Part shown: positions 11,601-26,600 of the stretch, in pieces
Position numbering within the stretch: the stretch's first letter is position 1
Layout: every line of letters begins with the position of its first letter
Source: Neorhodopirellula pilleata
GTDB taxonomy: Bacteria > Planctomycetota > Planctomycetia > Pirellulales > Pirellulaceae
NCBI RefSeq assembly: GCF_007859915.1
Contig: NZ_SJPM01000008.1
Location: 206,508-270,507, forward strand
Reading direction: 5' to 3'
Length of the DNA stretch: 64,000 nt
The notes under the pieces: model-generated
Database searches by the model: none
Seen by the model: only the letters and a program-made list of their open reading frames with translations
What the model was told of the DNA's origin: nothing
Position numbers and translations under genes: made by a program

Positions 11601-14600
11601 CAGCTAGCCGCTACTCCAATGCGGCGATCCTGACCGCCGACCCCGAAGGAGTCATGCGGATGATCCAGGGCGGACGCTCAAATAACCGTCAGTTCACCGT
11701 CGTTGAACCGCATGGGACTGTCCGTACCAGCGGTTCAATCGGCACAAACACTTACGAGTATTTCCGAACCACGGGGACCAACGCCGATGATACCTCTCGT
11801 GTCATTCCCGGTGCCGGTAATGGCCTGCAGTTCAGCGCGGCCGACATTTGGTCCGATCCAACCACGAGCGAGACAGATCCGGTGCGATTAATGTACGTCG
11901 TAGCCGATCGCTCCAATTTGAGTGGCGTCTCGGTCTTACGCGGTGATGATCCTGATACAACACCAGTCGCCACTGTGACGTATATCGACGGATTTGCCGC
12001 CATCCCGCCAGAGCGGGCCCGCAACATGATTTTCTTGGCCAATCCGAACGACGGCAGCCTGATCAGCCGCGGAGTGAACACGAACACGACCAACACGCGG
12101 ACAACGATTCCGCCTGCATTCGCTGCGGCGGCGCCTGAGAACTACTTTGCTCAAGATGGTGATGGAAATACGTCCGGCGGTTTGCCAGGGTACCTTCCGT
12201 GGTCGGGTACTGAAGAGGTTGGCCAGGTTTACGTCGATACCCCAGGAACGGTAACCAGTATCGTGACGCGGGGTGGCTTCCTATACGCCTTCGTCGACAC
12301 TGGCGACGTATTCCGCTACAGCATTGATACGGGCAACAATCAAGGAGCCAATGCAGCCAACGACATCAATATGGGTACGCTGGCTCCTAACGGCGGCTTC
12401 AATCCCAATTTGGGGGCGACTCTCGGTCAGATGCAGGGCCGCGTCGTGATGATGGACGGTGTGACCGAGTTGGTCTTCCAAAACGTCACGCGGGCGCCGA
12501 TCGGAATGACGCTTGACGGCACCGAAAGCTTGATGATCGGTCAGACAGCGACCGGGCAATTGTTTGCTTTCCAACCCCTGGAGCTACTCAACGGCAACGC
12601 GGTTGCCAGGCCAATCTTCCAGTACGGGGGCGAGACACAAACGAACTCGCTTCCGGCGAACGTCAAAGGCATGTTCTTCAGTCCACAGTCCAGCAGCCCG
12701 TGGCACGTCAGTTCGTCACAGGGCAATGCTGGCGCACGCGGTGAAAGTGTGTTGCCAAGCGGAACCAATCCTGGAAACGCCCGCAACCAATCGGTCGGCG
12801 GAACGACGCTGATGTTCGGTTTTGAAAACCCACAAAATTTGCTCGACGGCAGCGGCACCAATGCGCAAAACGGATTGGTCCCTCGCGATATTGCCGGTAT
12901 CAACGTCCCCGGTGGCGCCCACGGCACCGTCGAGAGTGCGGCGATCGACCTGTCCCAAGCCACTGCCGCCGATCAGCCGAAGTTGTATTTCAATTACCTG
13001 TTGGCCAGCAACGACATTACCGATGCGAATAACAACGCGGACGTCCGTGACGCCCTCCGCGTGTACGTCACCGGCGACGACAACCAGTGGAGTTTGGTCG
13101 CAACGAGCAACTTGGGGTCGACCAACCAAGGCGTTAACAATGCAGGCGAAGAGTTTGATGGTCGAAGCAACTACTTCGATCCTGTTTCCAAGATCTCGGT
13201 CCAAGAGCTTTTCACGACCGGCGAATTCCGCCAGGCTCGCATTGATTTGTCGCCTTTCGCCGGCAGCGAAAACGTACGGATTCGCTTCGAGTACAGCACC
13301 GCAGGAGAGATGCGCAGCGAGTACAGCGAATTGCATGGGGTGCCGGCGCACACCATTCCTGACGGCCATCAATTCACGATCACTCCGGTGGGTGGTGTCC
13401 CTGCGACCTTCGAATTTGATCGCGGTCTGATCCTGAAAATGCTCTCGGGTGCGGAACTCGCCGCCTTGCCAGGCTCGGCTTCGTTCTCTTTTCCGACCAC
13501 TGCGGGCACTTCGACGGTCGAGTTCGTTCAAACCGCCAACACCGGTTTGCCGGGCGCAATTGAAGTGATCTACGACCCGACTTGGACGGCCGAACAAGTC
13601 GCCGACGCGGTGTCGACAACCCTCGCGTTGCAACCGAATGTCACCGTGCTTGATGCGATCGACCGCCCGAACTGGGTGCGTTTCAATGACGCTACCGATG
13701 CGGCGAATTTTGCGGGCAGTTCGCTGCCGGCAACGATTGTTGAATCACAGGCCAGCGTGACTCCGGGCACGGTAGCGGTGCAGGTCAACATCACCGACAG
13801 TGCCACCGTTGTTCGGGACGCGATGCGTACCGTCATTGCGGCGACGATGGGTCAGGCCAACCCGCTGGATGATCCCGCCATTACGGCGGCCAACGAGTCG
13901 GCATTCCCGACGCTCGGTACGACAGGGATTCGTCTGTACGATGGAATTTCTCAGACGGCCGATCCAAGCCGCGATGTATTGCGATTGATTAATCGCGGCA
14001 CGTTGCCGGGCGGTTCGGACTTCGGGCTCTACAACAACTACAACAACGCCACGACGGCGGACGCCCGAAACGGCTTGGGATCTTCGAACAATACCGGCAC
14101 GTTTGCCCATATCGACGACATCATCATTGGTTTAGCCGAGCGTGGCGAGCGGGTCACCGGTGCAGGAAATAATACCAACTTCATCGACAATCCTGAAGGA
14201 AACCCGAACGCCTCAACAGGCAATAGCAATCGACGTGACTCGATCTCGGGAATCGGCGAGTCCGTAGGAATCATCACCGAGGGCGATTATCAGATCGAAA
14301 TTCGTACTGCGGATCGAATTTACGATTACGGCGATTTCAACACCGAGTTGACCTCCACAATCAGCCAGCCGGCGATTCAGCCAACCTCGTATTCGCACGT
14401 CAACGAGCGGCTCGCCAGCGACGCGGTCAACCTTTACGTCGCTCACGGCGGTTCGGGTATCTCCGATGGCGACACCTTCACACTCTCGAACGGTTTCGAC
14501 CTCGTCACGTTCGAGTTTGATCACATCGGCACGCCCGGCGGCAACTCGGTCTCGGGTGCCAACATTGCGGTACCGTACCTGACCGAATTCACTCCCGAAG

Positions 14601-17600
14601 AAGTTGCCGCGTCGATCATCAATGCGATTAACTTTGCCGGTAATCAGAACACCACCGGGATTCACGCCACCTCAATCGGCGGCAGCACGACCAATCCTCA
14701 AGGACGGGTCATCGCATTGCACGGCACTGCGGCGGCGAACCTTCACGGCGATACGGGCTTGTTCGATTTCAGCGCCGAGGGACACGTGGTCCCTTGGGTC
14801 AACGGTGAGACGAATATTGAAACCATCTCTGTTAACTTTGGAACTCAGCGTTTGCTGGACAACAGGTTCACTGCGGTGGATGCACCGACCACCTTGAATG
14901 CTGACCTCGCCAGCGGCATTTCAAGTTTTGAAGTGGCCAATGCAACGCTTCTGAATCTGGTTGAAAATGACCCGACTTTGGCTGATTTTGTTTCCAATAA
15001 CTTAAACTTTTTCAATACCAACCCGACCTTCGTCCGCGTGGGAGACGAGGTCATGCGAGTCTTCCGGGTCACCAACTCCATTACCACACCCGGTAGTCAT
15101 GTCTTGTCCGTGGCTCGGGCTCAATATGGAACGCCAGCTTCCTCGCATCTCGCAAATGCCGTCGTTGAGCGTGTTGAGAATCCTGTCTTCAGCATCACGA
15201 ATGACGCCGGCCCGGATGCCCCAAGGACCGTGTTCTTCGAGTTCACATCTGATGGCCTCGTGGGATCAACCAACGGCGTCCGCAACACGCCAATTTTCTT
15301 TAGCGCTTCCGCAACGGGATTGACAGACAATTTAATTTCAACAATTAATTCGGTTCGCGATCAACTGGGTTTCCGAGCTTCTCGTGATCTCCACACCCAG
15401 CGATTTACGAGCGACCTACGGTTCAACCTTAGCCCATTGACTATGCTCGATGAAATCTATGGGTTGAGCTTGACGTTTGCGGATGTCAATAACAGTTTCA
15501 TTGCCGACAGTACGATTGAATCACTCGGTCAGAAAAAGATCGTCATCGAAGGTTCCGACCGCAATCGCTTTGTCGATCAAGGTCAGATCATCGTCCAACA
15601 GACTTCGATTTATCGAAGTGCTGGCAACGCGATTTCCTCCACCGCGACGACCAGTCTTTCGGGCAATGCCATGCCCGGTCCGGTCCGCAATCTGCTAGAG
15701 CGAAATACGCCGGAGCAGGTACCCGGCGTGGTGCTGCGAAATAACGTGCTGGTTCAAAATGGCGACGGCATTTTGATTGACGGTGGTGCCAATGACGCAG
15801 GCCACTCGTCGCCTTTCGCCCGTGTGATCAATAACACGATCGTTGGCGGTGATTTTGGGGTTCGGATTGCCAACGGTGCCGCGCCGACGTTGCTCAATAA
15901 CGTCTTTGTTGACATCAACACCCCGATTGAGTTCGGCAACATCCCAGTCGCGTCCGCGACGCCAGGTGTTTCCGACCGATCTCAAGTGATCGTTCGTGGC
16001 ACCCTGTTGCAGAACTCCGGCACTACGTTGCCGGCGGGGATTTTCGACAGCACACTAATCGCGACAACGACGGATCAGTTCCGCGATCACGTCAGTAACG
16101 CGGCTCCGTATGATTTCAACTACTATCCGCAAGTATTCGCGGCAAGTTTGTTGATCGACAGCGGAATCGAATCGACTCAAGAACGGGCCGACCTCGGCCA
16201 AGTCAAGCAGTCCGTCGGCATTGGTTTGTCGCCGGTGAAGGCACCGCTTACCGACTTCGCTGGGCTACGACGAGCGGACAATCAACTGGTCAACCCGAGT
16301 ATCGGTGGCCAAGCTGGAAACATCTTCTACGATCGCGGCGCGTTCGATAGCGTGGACGTCGCCGGACCGACCGCGACGCTGTTGACTCCGTTGGATAACG
16401 ACACAATGGGTCTTGATTCCGAGGGTCTACCGACGACGGTATTTTTAGGGAATCAACTCGGCGGTTCCGGATTTGACCCCAACAACGCATTGCTACCGTT
16501 CTTTGAGATTCGTGTGGCAGACTTGATGGGCGTCGGAGTCGACTTCCGCTTGTCCTCCGTCAACGAAGACAACGTGGTCGTGACGCAAGACGGTCGACTC
16601 TTGCGACCTGGAAGTGACTACATCTTCGGTCATTCGCGTAGTAGCAATAAGATCCGTTTGACGCCCACCGCGGGCTTATGGGATCCCGATGCATCCTACG
16701 AAATTCGCTTCCTCAACGCGGGCCACAAGGCGCTCGAACTGGGAAGCGATTTGGATCGTGACGTCAATGGTTCGGACATCGCCGACGGCGATCAGATTCG
16801 CATGACCGTGGCGACCGTGCCGTTCCAAGAAGCAACTTACGAGTTTGACGCTGGTTACGTGTTGCAACTCGGCCAACCGCTCGGATACGAACTCACACAA
16901 GGATTCGGTTTCGCGGGTGTACGATACGGAGACACGTTCACGATCGCCGCTGCGGGCGTGAACAATAACCTTCCAAAGGTGTTCCAAATTGTTGCACCGG
17001 GCAATAACCCGGCCATTGCCGGAGCCATCGCGGTTCCGGTTGCGAACAACGCTTCGATCGAAGAGATTCTCGATGCCCTGGCGTCGGCAATGCTGGATCC
17101 GTCCAACTTGGTGTCGGTCACAGGTGGCGGTAACTTGCCATTGGCCGAGGCCTACAATATCAACCCAGTCGTTGTCCGCGCCAAACCGCTTGCAATCGGT
17201 GGAACCCAGCGTGCTTACTTGCGATTGAACGCCTACGACGGCCAGGTCGCTGGTTTCACCAGTTCCAATTCGGTCGTCAACGTGATCGGCAGTGTCAACG
17301 CGGTCAGCACGGGTCAAACGTTGTCGTATCAATCCGGTACGGGCACGGACGGTCTGAACGCTCGGTTCATCATTGACATGCTCGACGACGTGGCAACCGC
17401 TTCGACGTCATTGATCGACCCGGTCTATTTCGATGGTCAGCTCAACAACGAACCCTTCTCGATGAGCGTTGCCGATCCATCGGCGTTTGAAGAAGGTCAG
17501 TTCATTCGGGTCGATAACGAAATCTTCTTGGTCACCGGCCCGACCGGCAATCCAAACGAAATCGGCGTTGTCCGTGCCCAACTTGGTACCGCTCCCGAAA

Positions 17601-20600
17601 CTCACTTGGCGAGTTTCAGCGCGGACGAGACGGGCGATTTCACGACGCTTCTGCAGACTCTCTTCGCACCGACTTTTGCGGCACCTTCGGACAGTTTGCG
17701 AGTCGCGGGCGACGATCTTTCACCGCTTAACCTCGGTGGAACTTCGTTGGCTTACTTCGCCGCCAACCCCACTTACGTCCGTGTCGGCGACGAGTTGATG
17801 CGTGTCCGCGAAGTCGTTCAGGATTTGATCACGCCCACAATTTTCTACTTAAACGTTCAGCGTGGAGCCTTGGGTACCAACGCCGTTACCCATGGTTCGG
17901 GACTGCGGGTCGAGCGAATGGACGTTGACTTGGTGCAGGACGTTGTCTTGGTCAATCCTGGACAACGATCCGCCACGACGAGCGCGCTGGGCGTCAATCC
18001 CGCCGGCGCGGACTTCGGTTCGGTCAGCATCTATAACGTTCATGCATTGAAGATTAACACCACCGACGATGTGCTCGATTACATCCGCATCGATGACGAG
18101 ATCATGTTGGTGACCGGAGTCAACCCGGCGGTTGCTAACCCTGTCCCTGGAGATTCCTTAGTCGGAACGATCGACGTAGTTCGCGGTCAATTGGGAACTG
18201 CGATTCAGGCGCACACCAACCGCAGTATTATCGAGGTGATCGGAACAAATCGATCTGCCGAAATTGCTCCGATTCAGACGGTGGATTTGGGAAGTCAGTT
18301 GCCACCGACGTCGGCTCAATTGATTGGGGCACTCAATCCGGTTTTGGTGGGCACGTCGCAAACGATCGTTGTGGATAACGCCGATACACTGCTGCCCGAA
18401 ATCACGAACTTCTTGGTTGACAACACCGCCACTCTCGCGGCAATCGAGGTGTACCTCGAAATCGGCGGTGAACGGATGCGTGTCACCAATGCCGCCGTCA
18501 ATGCCCAAGCGGTCGGTTCGGGCTTCACGACGACGCTGGTTACTCCGATCAACCTGCCGCTGACGGCAGCTCCGGCGAACTCGTTCGTCGTCGATGACGC
18601 GAGACTGCTCGACTTGGTGGGTAGCGATCCGCTGTTGTCCGATTTTACCGCCGACAACACGGCTTATTTCAATGCGAATCTGGTTTATGTCCGAGTCGGC
18701 ACGGAAATCATGCGTGTCCAGTCGGTCACGATTCTTGATGAGTTCGCGGTTCTCGGTGCCCCGACCGCACTCAACGGTGACCTCGACGACGTCGCAATGA
18801 TGTTCAACGTCGATGACGCGACTCAATTGGATTTGGTCGGTGGTGATGTCACGCTGGCGGACTTCACGCTGGACAACACCGGGTACTTTGCCGCCAACGA
18901 AACTTACATCCGTATCGATGGCGAGGTGATGCGAGTCAACGCGGTCGTCAATAACTTGTTAGGCGGCCAAGACGTCTTCGTGACTCGCGCTCAACTCAAC
19001 ACCGTCGCTGCTGCTCACTTGGACACTTCGGTTGTTGAACATGTCGAACTGATCGAGTTCGACGTTCTAGACAATCCTGCTTCGCTGCAAGGCGATCTAG
19101 ATGCGATCACGACGAGTTTCACTGTTGACGATGCCACCCCGCTCAACCTCGTCGATGGCGATCCGCTTTTCACCGATTTTACAGCGAACAACACGAACTT
19201 CTTCGCCGCCAACGAGAAGTATGTTCGAATCAATGATGAAGCGATGCGGGTTATCCGCGTGACGGTCGCGCCCGGTGGCGGACATACGATCGAGGTCGCG
19301 CGGGCGGCATTGGGTTCCGCCGCATCGTTGCACTTGGATACCTCCGTGGTCGAGCGAGTGATTGCTCACGTGCCCGACTACGTTGTCAACGTGCGTCGTG
19401 GGGCTCTGCAAACCGCACCGACGGCCCACACCGTCGGTTTGACAATTGAGCGTGTTGACGTGAGCGTCGCTTCGGACGCGAATTACACGTTAACGGTTTC
19501 GCGAGGTGGATTGAACACCAACCCGACCGCGCACGCCAACGGATTCCCAGTTCGCCGTGTCGACCCGGCCCGATTGTCCTTTGAAGTCGGCACCGGAACG
19601 TTTGCGGGAACGGCAGATTTGGCAGTTTCGATCGACGGAACGATTGCGACATTTGAAGTCGACGATGCGACCACGTTATTCCCCACGCTCAACCTAGCCA
19701 ACGACAACACGGCGTTCTTCCAGTCGCGTGATGTGTTGATCCAAATTGGTAACGAAGTGATGCGTGTCAACGATGCGACCGTCGACGCGACGATTCCTAC
19801 CGCACCGGTATACACACTTTCGGTATCACGCGGTGCCTTGGGGACGGTTGCCGCCGCTCACAACGCCGCCGCGTTGATCCAACGAGTCGTGGCAAACTAC
19901 ACATCGACAATTCCGCAGGTTGCGACGTCGGACAGTTTCGTTGCATCGGATCGCGTTCTTGACCTCGTCCGCGATCCGTTTGGCGGATTCATTCCGGTCG
20001 TTGGCGACTTGATGCAACTCGACCAAGAGATCGTCCGAGTTCTCCACGTGGAAGCCGTCGATGACCTCGCAACGGGACAACCACTTTGGAGAGTGACGCT
20101 CGACCGTGGATTGTATGGAACGACGATCGCATCGCATGAATCCCCGATTGCGGAGGATCTGACTGCGGTTCCGCCGATCGTCGGACGTGCCGGTGCGACC
20201 GTTAGAATCATCGATTCGGAATTGACACCTATCATCTTGTTCCAATCCGATCCGCTCGATGATGTCATCGAACGCCGCGCCGTCGCTACCGGCCAGGACG
20301 TAGTCCGCCAAGGTGTGACAAGCAAGATTGCTCGTGCACTTCGCACCTTCGGTGCGGACACCGCCGACGGCGACTTGCGTCTGCCGCACGCTCAAGGAAT
20401 CGAGAACGCCCGAGTTTATCTGGGCGGTAGCGCGGGTGACCAACTGTTCCTTAACAGTGGATCGTCCGAGTCCTTGGCAGCACTTATCGAGAGTGCACCA
20501 GGAGTCACCTCGAACTTGTCGATCGAGATTCCCGCCAATTTGGACGCGACCAGCATTCAGCTTTACAACGGACGCACTTTTACGATCAACACCGGATCGG

Positions 20601-23600
20601 GAAGTCAACAGTTCGAATTCGACACCGACCTAAACTTGGGCGGTGCCGGACGATTCGGTGTTGACATCAACGGCTTAACGACATCGGAAGAACTTGCCCA
20701 AGCCATCGCGACGGCAATCGTCGGCTCCGGCTTGGCATTGACGCCTACGGTTTCGACGAGCACCTCCGTTCAGGTACAGCTCAATGGCGATGTCAATACG
20801 TTGTTCATTACCGAAACGTCCGCGCTGACCACCAGTGGAGTGCGTGGCGGAGCAATCGCGATCCCGTTCATTCCGAGTGCTCGATTCACCAATCACGCCG
20901 TCATTACGGAATTGATCGAAGCAATCGTCAACACGCCGGATGTGCCGCTCGAAGCGTTCACGGTGGGCGATTCCCGAATCTATTTCAACAGCACCGTTGA
21001 AACATTCGACGTCACCAGCCAGTTGACGTTCGGGGCGACCGGAGTTCGGGCCGATACGTTTGACATTACGGGAATTGTGGACCGCGCGGGCAACAATTTG
21101 CAAGTCAACCGAACTCCGAACGTGACCAAGTTCACGATCCTGCTCGGAGATCGAAGTTTTGACTATGGCGACGGTTTGAGTACAGACAACTCGCGAACAC
21201 CGGAGACGCCCGACGACGGACGGCACGTGCTGTTGGTAGGCATCAACAACTCCGATGACCCGCGACTCGGTCGTGCGGACAGCCCTGCGGGGCGGGTGAT
21301 CGACGCGGAACTCGGACAAAGCGTAACCGATCCGGCGAACGTCGATGATTTCGTGTTGCCATCAACGACGTTGAGCGCAAATGTCGATGCCACAAACAAT
21401 ATCCTTCAACTGAACGATCCTGCGGCCGGTTTCGCACCGTTTATCGGTTCGTTCTTGGATCTAGGTGGCGAATTGGTACGTATCGTTCGCGTCGGACCGT
21501 TGGGAGCGGATCTCCCCAACATCGGCGACCCGGCGCTGCTACTGAACGAGATTCAAGTCGTGCGAGAACAGTTCGACACGACGGCGCAATCACACACCGC
21601 CGGCACGGAAATCAATGCGTTGTTACCGACGACCACGCTCGAAGGCGGGTTGACGATCAACGGCAACGAGGTCCGCGTCGCTCCGGGAACCTTGGGATTC
21701 TTCGCGAATTTGGAAGGTTCGTTCATTCGCATCGATCAAGAAATCGTTCGCATCTTGCGAATCGATGGTTTGGGAGATTCCGATCCATCGAACGACCGAA
21801 TGCTCGTCTTGCGTGGTCAACTCGGTTCGACCGCAGTTGAACATACCGCCGGTGAGCCCGTCGCGGTGATCGATGACGAAGACGCATTGGACCTCTCCTC
21901 GGTCTTGGCAACATTCAACTACGATCGAACACAAGGTCCCGACGGTCGGCCGGTTTCGATCACCATCTACGCGACCGACTACGGTGTCGTCGACGGTTGG
22001 ATTGACTGGAACAAGAACGGCAACTTGACCGACGACGATGATCAAGTCTTGCGACAGATCGCCGTGCGACCGGGCAAGAACGTCTTGCCGATTTCGTTCC
22101 CCGATGGTTTCCCCGATTCCATCCCCGGATTGAATTCGGGAACCGATACCTCGTTCTACACGCTGAGACTTCGAATCAGCCAAAACGGTGGATTGCAAGC
22201 GGATCGTCTTGCGATCGGTGGTGAAATGGAAGATCACCGCATCGATATCGTTGGTGGATTCGCGCCGCTGTTGAGCGACTTGACCGTCGATCCGGCGGTC
22301 GTGGTTTCCGCGATGTTGCCCGATACATTGGTGCTAACAACGACCGAAGATATCAATCTCAATCCGACCCCGTTGTACGTCAACACCGGGGCGACACCGA
22401 TGGACGATCGGGATACCGATTTGGTGACGCTTTATGACATCATCGATCTGCGGACCGGACGATCGTTCCCGATCCCCGCGGGTGGCAATATCGTCATTCC
22501 GGAATTGTATGATTCCGCCGGACGTTTGGCTGGACGCTTGACCGTGACGTCGGGCGGCACGGTCAGTTTTGAACCGCGTTCCGATTACGACAACTCGACA
22601 CCGTTAACCGGCCCAGATGGTATTCCAGGGACCGGCGATGATGTCGTGCCCACGTTGACGTTCGGTTATCGGCTGATCGACAGCACCAATGTCTTGGGTC
22701 TGGAAACCGGAACCGTTTCGATCACGGTGACTGCAGACAATGATGCACCAACGATTGCATTGGCGGATGCGAATGACCCGTCACTCAACATTGTGGAAGA
22801 TCAAGACGCCGACGATGACGGAACGGTGGACACGCAAGTCGTCGAGCTGAACGGGATCACAGCGGGTAGCGGCGAAGTCGCACCGCTTCACATCACGGTG
22901 ACTCAGTCCAATGTCAACGCGGTCGGTGCCTACCTACCATTGCTAGAGAACTTGGTGGTCCGCGGTCCAAACGGCAATCTCTACGACGGGGTCAGCTCGG
23001 ACGCGCAGATCCAATTCACCCCGCGAGCCGACCAGTACGGCGATGCGGAAGTGGTCGTTTCGATTTCGGATGATCCAGGTGCCGACGGTGTTCTAGGGAC
23101 TCCTGACGACGTCGTAGTGACGCGATTGACGTTCACGATCACGGTGGCACCGGTCAATGACGCTCCGGTTGCCAACACCCGTTATTTCGAAGCCGACGAA
23201 GTGGTTGAAACTTCGGTTTCAGCCGACGGATTGACGACCACGCCAACCCGCTTGGTCTTCAACTTCGATAAGGCAAGCATCCTTGCCGGCGACGGGTTCC
23301 TTCCGCCGGTAGATCCGTTTGCCCCGGTTGCCGAGCTACCGGTTACCGGCGGCGGAAGCGGTGACTTCCCGTTCGACGAAGGCAACCAAGTCGACGGCGA
23401 AACCGGCGTCAACCTGCCTGATGCATCCAGCCCGATGGAGATCGTCAAGTTCATCTTCGATACCCCCGTTCAATTCACCGATGGTGTCAACACGAACGTC
23501 GGCACGTTGATCGATTTGGATACCTTCGCTCCAGGTACGATGACCATCACAGTGACCACGGCAACAGGTACGGTGGTTCTTAACTTGGACGCGACCGGTA

Positions 23601-26600
23601 ACTTTGCCAACGGTTCATACACCCCGAATCTGAACATCAATGACGGACTGAACGATTCAACCGAAGAGTTCAGCTATGTCGTCCGAGACAATCGCACCTC
23701 GGTGCTGTTGAATGTGGATCCGACCGATTTGCTCAATCGAAATGTGGTCGTTGAACCGGAGGCGGCTGATCCTGCCGACCGAACCGATGAATCCGCGCCC
23801 GCTCGAATGATCTTCTCGATCAATCCGAAGAATGACTCGCCACAGATTCCTCCGTTCGTGCCGAACCTGAGCATCAACGAAATTGAACGAACCGATGCGG
23901 CGGCGACTGCCGGCGTGACATTAGGAGCACTCGAATTATTTGGTGACGCGACCCTCGGATTCAGTGATGGATTCCCGGGAAGCGATGAAACGGGTGTGGT
24001 CGACCAAACCTGGCTATCAATCGTCGCTGTGACGATCCCGGGTTCAACCTCCGCGCCGAACGTCCATGAGACGGGCGCCTTGATGTACCGTGCCCCGGTT
24101 ATCAATCCGGATCTGTCGATCACGTTCTTCCCAACGCCGGACGCATATGGCGTGGTGGAATACGACCTCACGCTGACCGATCCGAATGACCCGGCATCGC
24201 CAGCCCAGACCAAGCGTTTGACGTTCACCGTGAATCCGATCAATGATCGTCCGGTGACCTACAACCGAGTCCTAGGAAACGATCCGACGCTTCAACTGTT
24301 AGAAGGCGGTATGATCACTTTCGGTCCGGCACAACTCGTCAACGGGTTGCAGACCACTCCGAGAGCGATCGACAATACCGTCAACTCGGCCACTCCGGCG
24401 ATCGCGGGCATGTTCGATGTTTCGCTCAACAACGTGTTCCGAGAAACGGATCAGGTGCTTGAAGTGGTCAGCTTCAGTATTCCGGGCGCTGTTGATGAAA
24501 ACAACCTAGCCGCCCCGTTGGTGAGTGCGGCGGTTGCTGATGCATCGGGCAACGTGCGACGAACGACCGTGAACGGTGGCTCGTTCGTGTTCAATTTCAA
24601 CCTTGCGACCGGCGCATTCGTGTCGGGTACCTACACCGCCGATTCGACCTTCTTCGTGGCGGCCAACGCGCTGTCCAATGAAACGTTGACTTATGTGGTT
24701 CGTGATGGCGGGTTGATTCCGTTACCTGGATCGGTTCCCACCGTCAACGTCCTTACTCCGGATCCGCTTCTCAGCGTTCCAGCGACGATCACGATGGTCG
24801 TTCAGGCGCAAAACGATCCGCCAGTGATTCCGACATTCAGCCGAATCAATTTGATCGAAGATCAACTTACGGCAGCGAACGGAACGATCACGGTCGACGC
24901 GCTTCCGATTTCCGGCCAACGCATCGTTCCCGGTCCGGTCAACGAATCGGATCAAGGCTTCAGCAGCATCACGGTGACACCACTTCCTGGTTTCCCGAAC
25001 GTGCTCGATGGCAATCCGGTCCTATCGCCCGACGGAACATTGGTCCTGCGTGCTCGCCCGAACGCTTGGGGTGTCGCTGAATATCTGGTAACCGTGGTGG
25101 ACAACGGACCGTTCGGACCAGGTCACGACAATACGACGACGGCGACCTTGACGATCGACATCGCGGCGGTCAATGACCAACCCATCGCGTTTGATCGATC
25201 TCTGACGGTCACCGAAGCGGTTGAACCGGCAGCGCCGGCAGTGATCAACTTCACGGCCGATGACTTGCTCTACGGTACCTTGGCATCGGAAATCGGCGTC
25301 GCGCCAGGGAACTTCGCGGCGAACACGTTGCCCGAGTTCCGTGAGCAAGAGCAAGCCCTTCCGCCACGTGCTTCGGCCGATCCGCGTAAGTTCGATGTGA
25401 TCGAAATTCGTGTTCCGACTTCTATCGGTGCGAGCCAAACGATCACTTCAAGTTCGACGGTAACGACGGCCAACGGAGGCCAGCTCGAGTTCACGTTCGC
25501 CGGTGGTGTCTTTGTCAGCGGTCGATACACGCCGAAGGTTGACTACAACCAAACGACGCCGTATTTCAATCCGACGGAGAACTTTAGCTACGTGGTTCGT
25601 GATAACGGACCCGCTCCAGTAACCGGTGGCCTGCAGCATCGAAACGTGAGCCAACCAGCGACGGTGCGAATCAGTGTGCTTGCCGCAAACGACTTGCCGG
25701 TATTCCCGGCGATGACCAACGTGACCGTCCCTGAAATCGAAACGACGGGACCTCAAGTACGCGTCGCGGACACCTATCCGACCGGTGGCCGTCAAGTGTT
25801 CCCTGGTCCGCTTACCGCGATCGACGAGAACAACACACAAACGGTCACGTTTAACTTTGTTCGCACGGATATCAACGGCAACGCCGTACCGACTTCGGAC
25901 GACCTGATGGACCGATTGCCGATCATGTCGAATGACGGAACGTTGCAAGTGTTCCCGAAACCAGACGCTTATGGCGTTGCGTACTACAGTGTCACCGCCA
26001 GCGACGGCGTCTCCATCGCCGGACCGCAACAGTTGACGATTACCGTCGGCAATGTGAATGACCGTCCGTTTGCTCCGGACCGAACGTACTCGTTACAAGA
26101 AACGGACGCGACAACGACGGCCGGACTAACGATCACGGCGAACCAGTTGCTCAACGATGCTCCTCCGGCGACCGAAAGTTTGGTGGCCAATCCGAACTTC
26201 AATGAATCGGATCAGGAACTGCGAGTGATCGAGATTGGTGTTCCGAGCAGCCCGATTGCACCGATTCGTGCGGACGACTTGACGCGGTTGACTTACTTTG
26301 CCGGTAGCGCATCGACGAGCTTCGACACGTTCAACGCGAACGGCCAGAAAATTGGAACGTTGACCGTCAACTTTGCTCGCTCCACTACTACCGTCATTGG
26401 TCAGGTTACGTATTCGGTCAGCAATGTGGTCTACACACCGGAACCGGATTACAACTCCACGACCGATGGGTTGATTCCGACCGATATGTTCACCTACCGA
26501 GTCGAAGACTTCGGCGGCACCTTGCAACCGGGCGAGAGCTTAACCAGCCCAAGTGCCACGGTGTTCTTGACGGTCGACCCGGTCAATGACGCTCCCGTCA

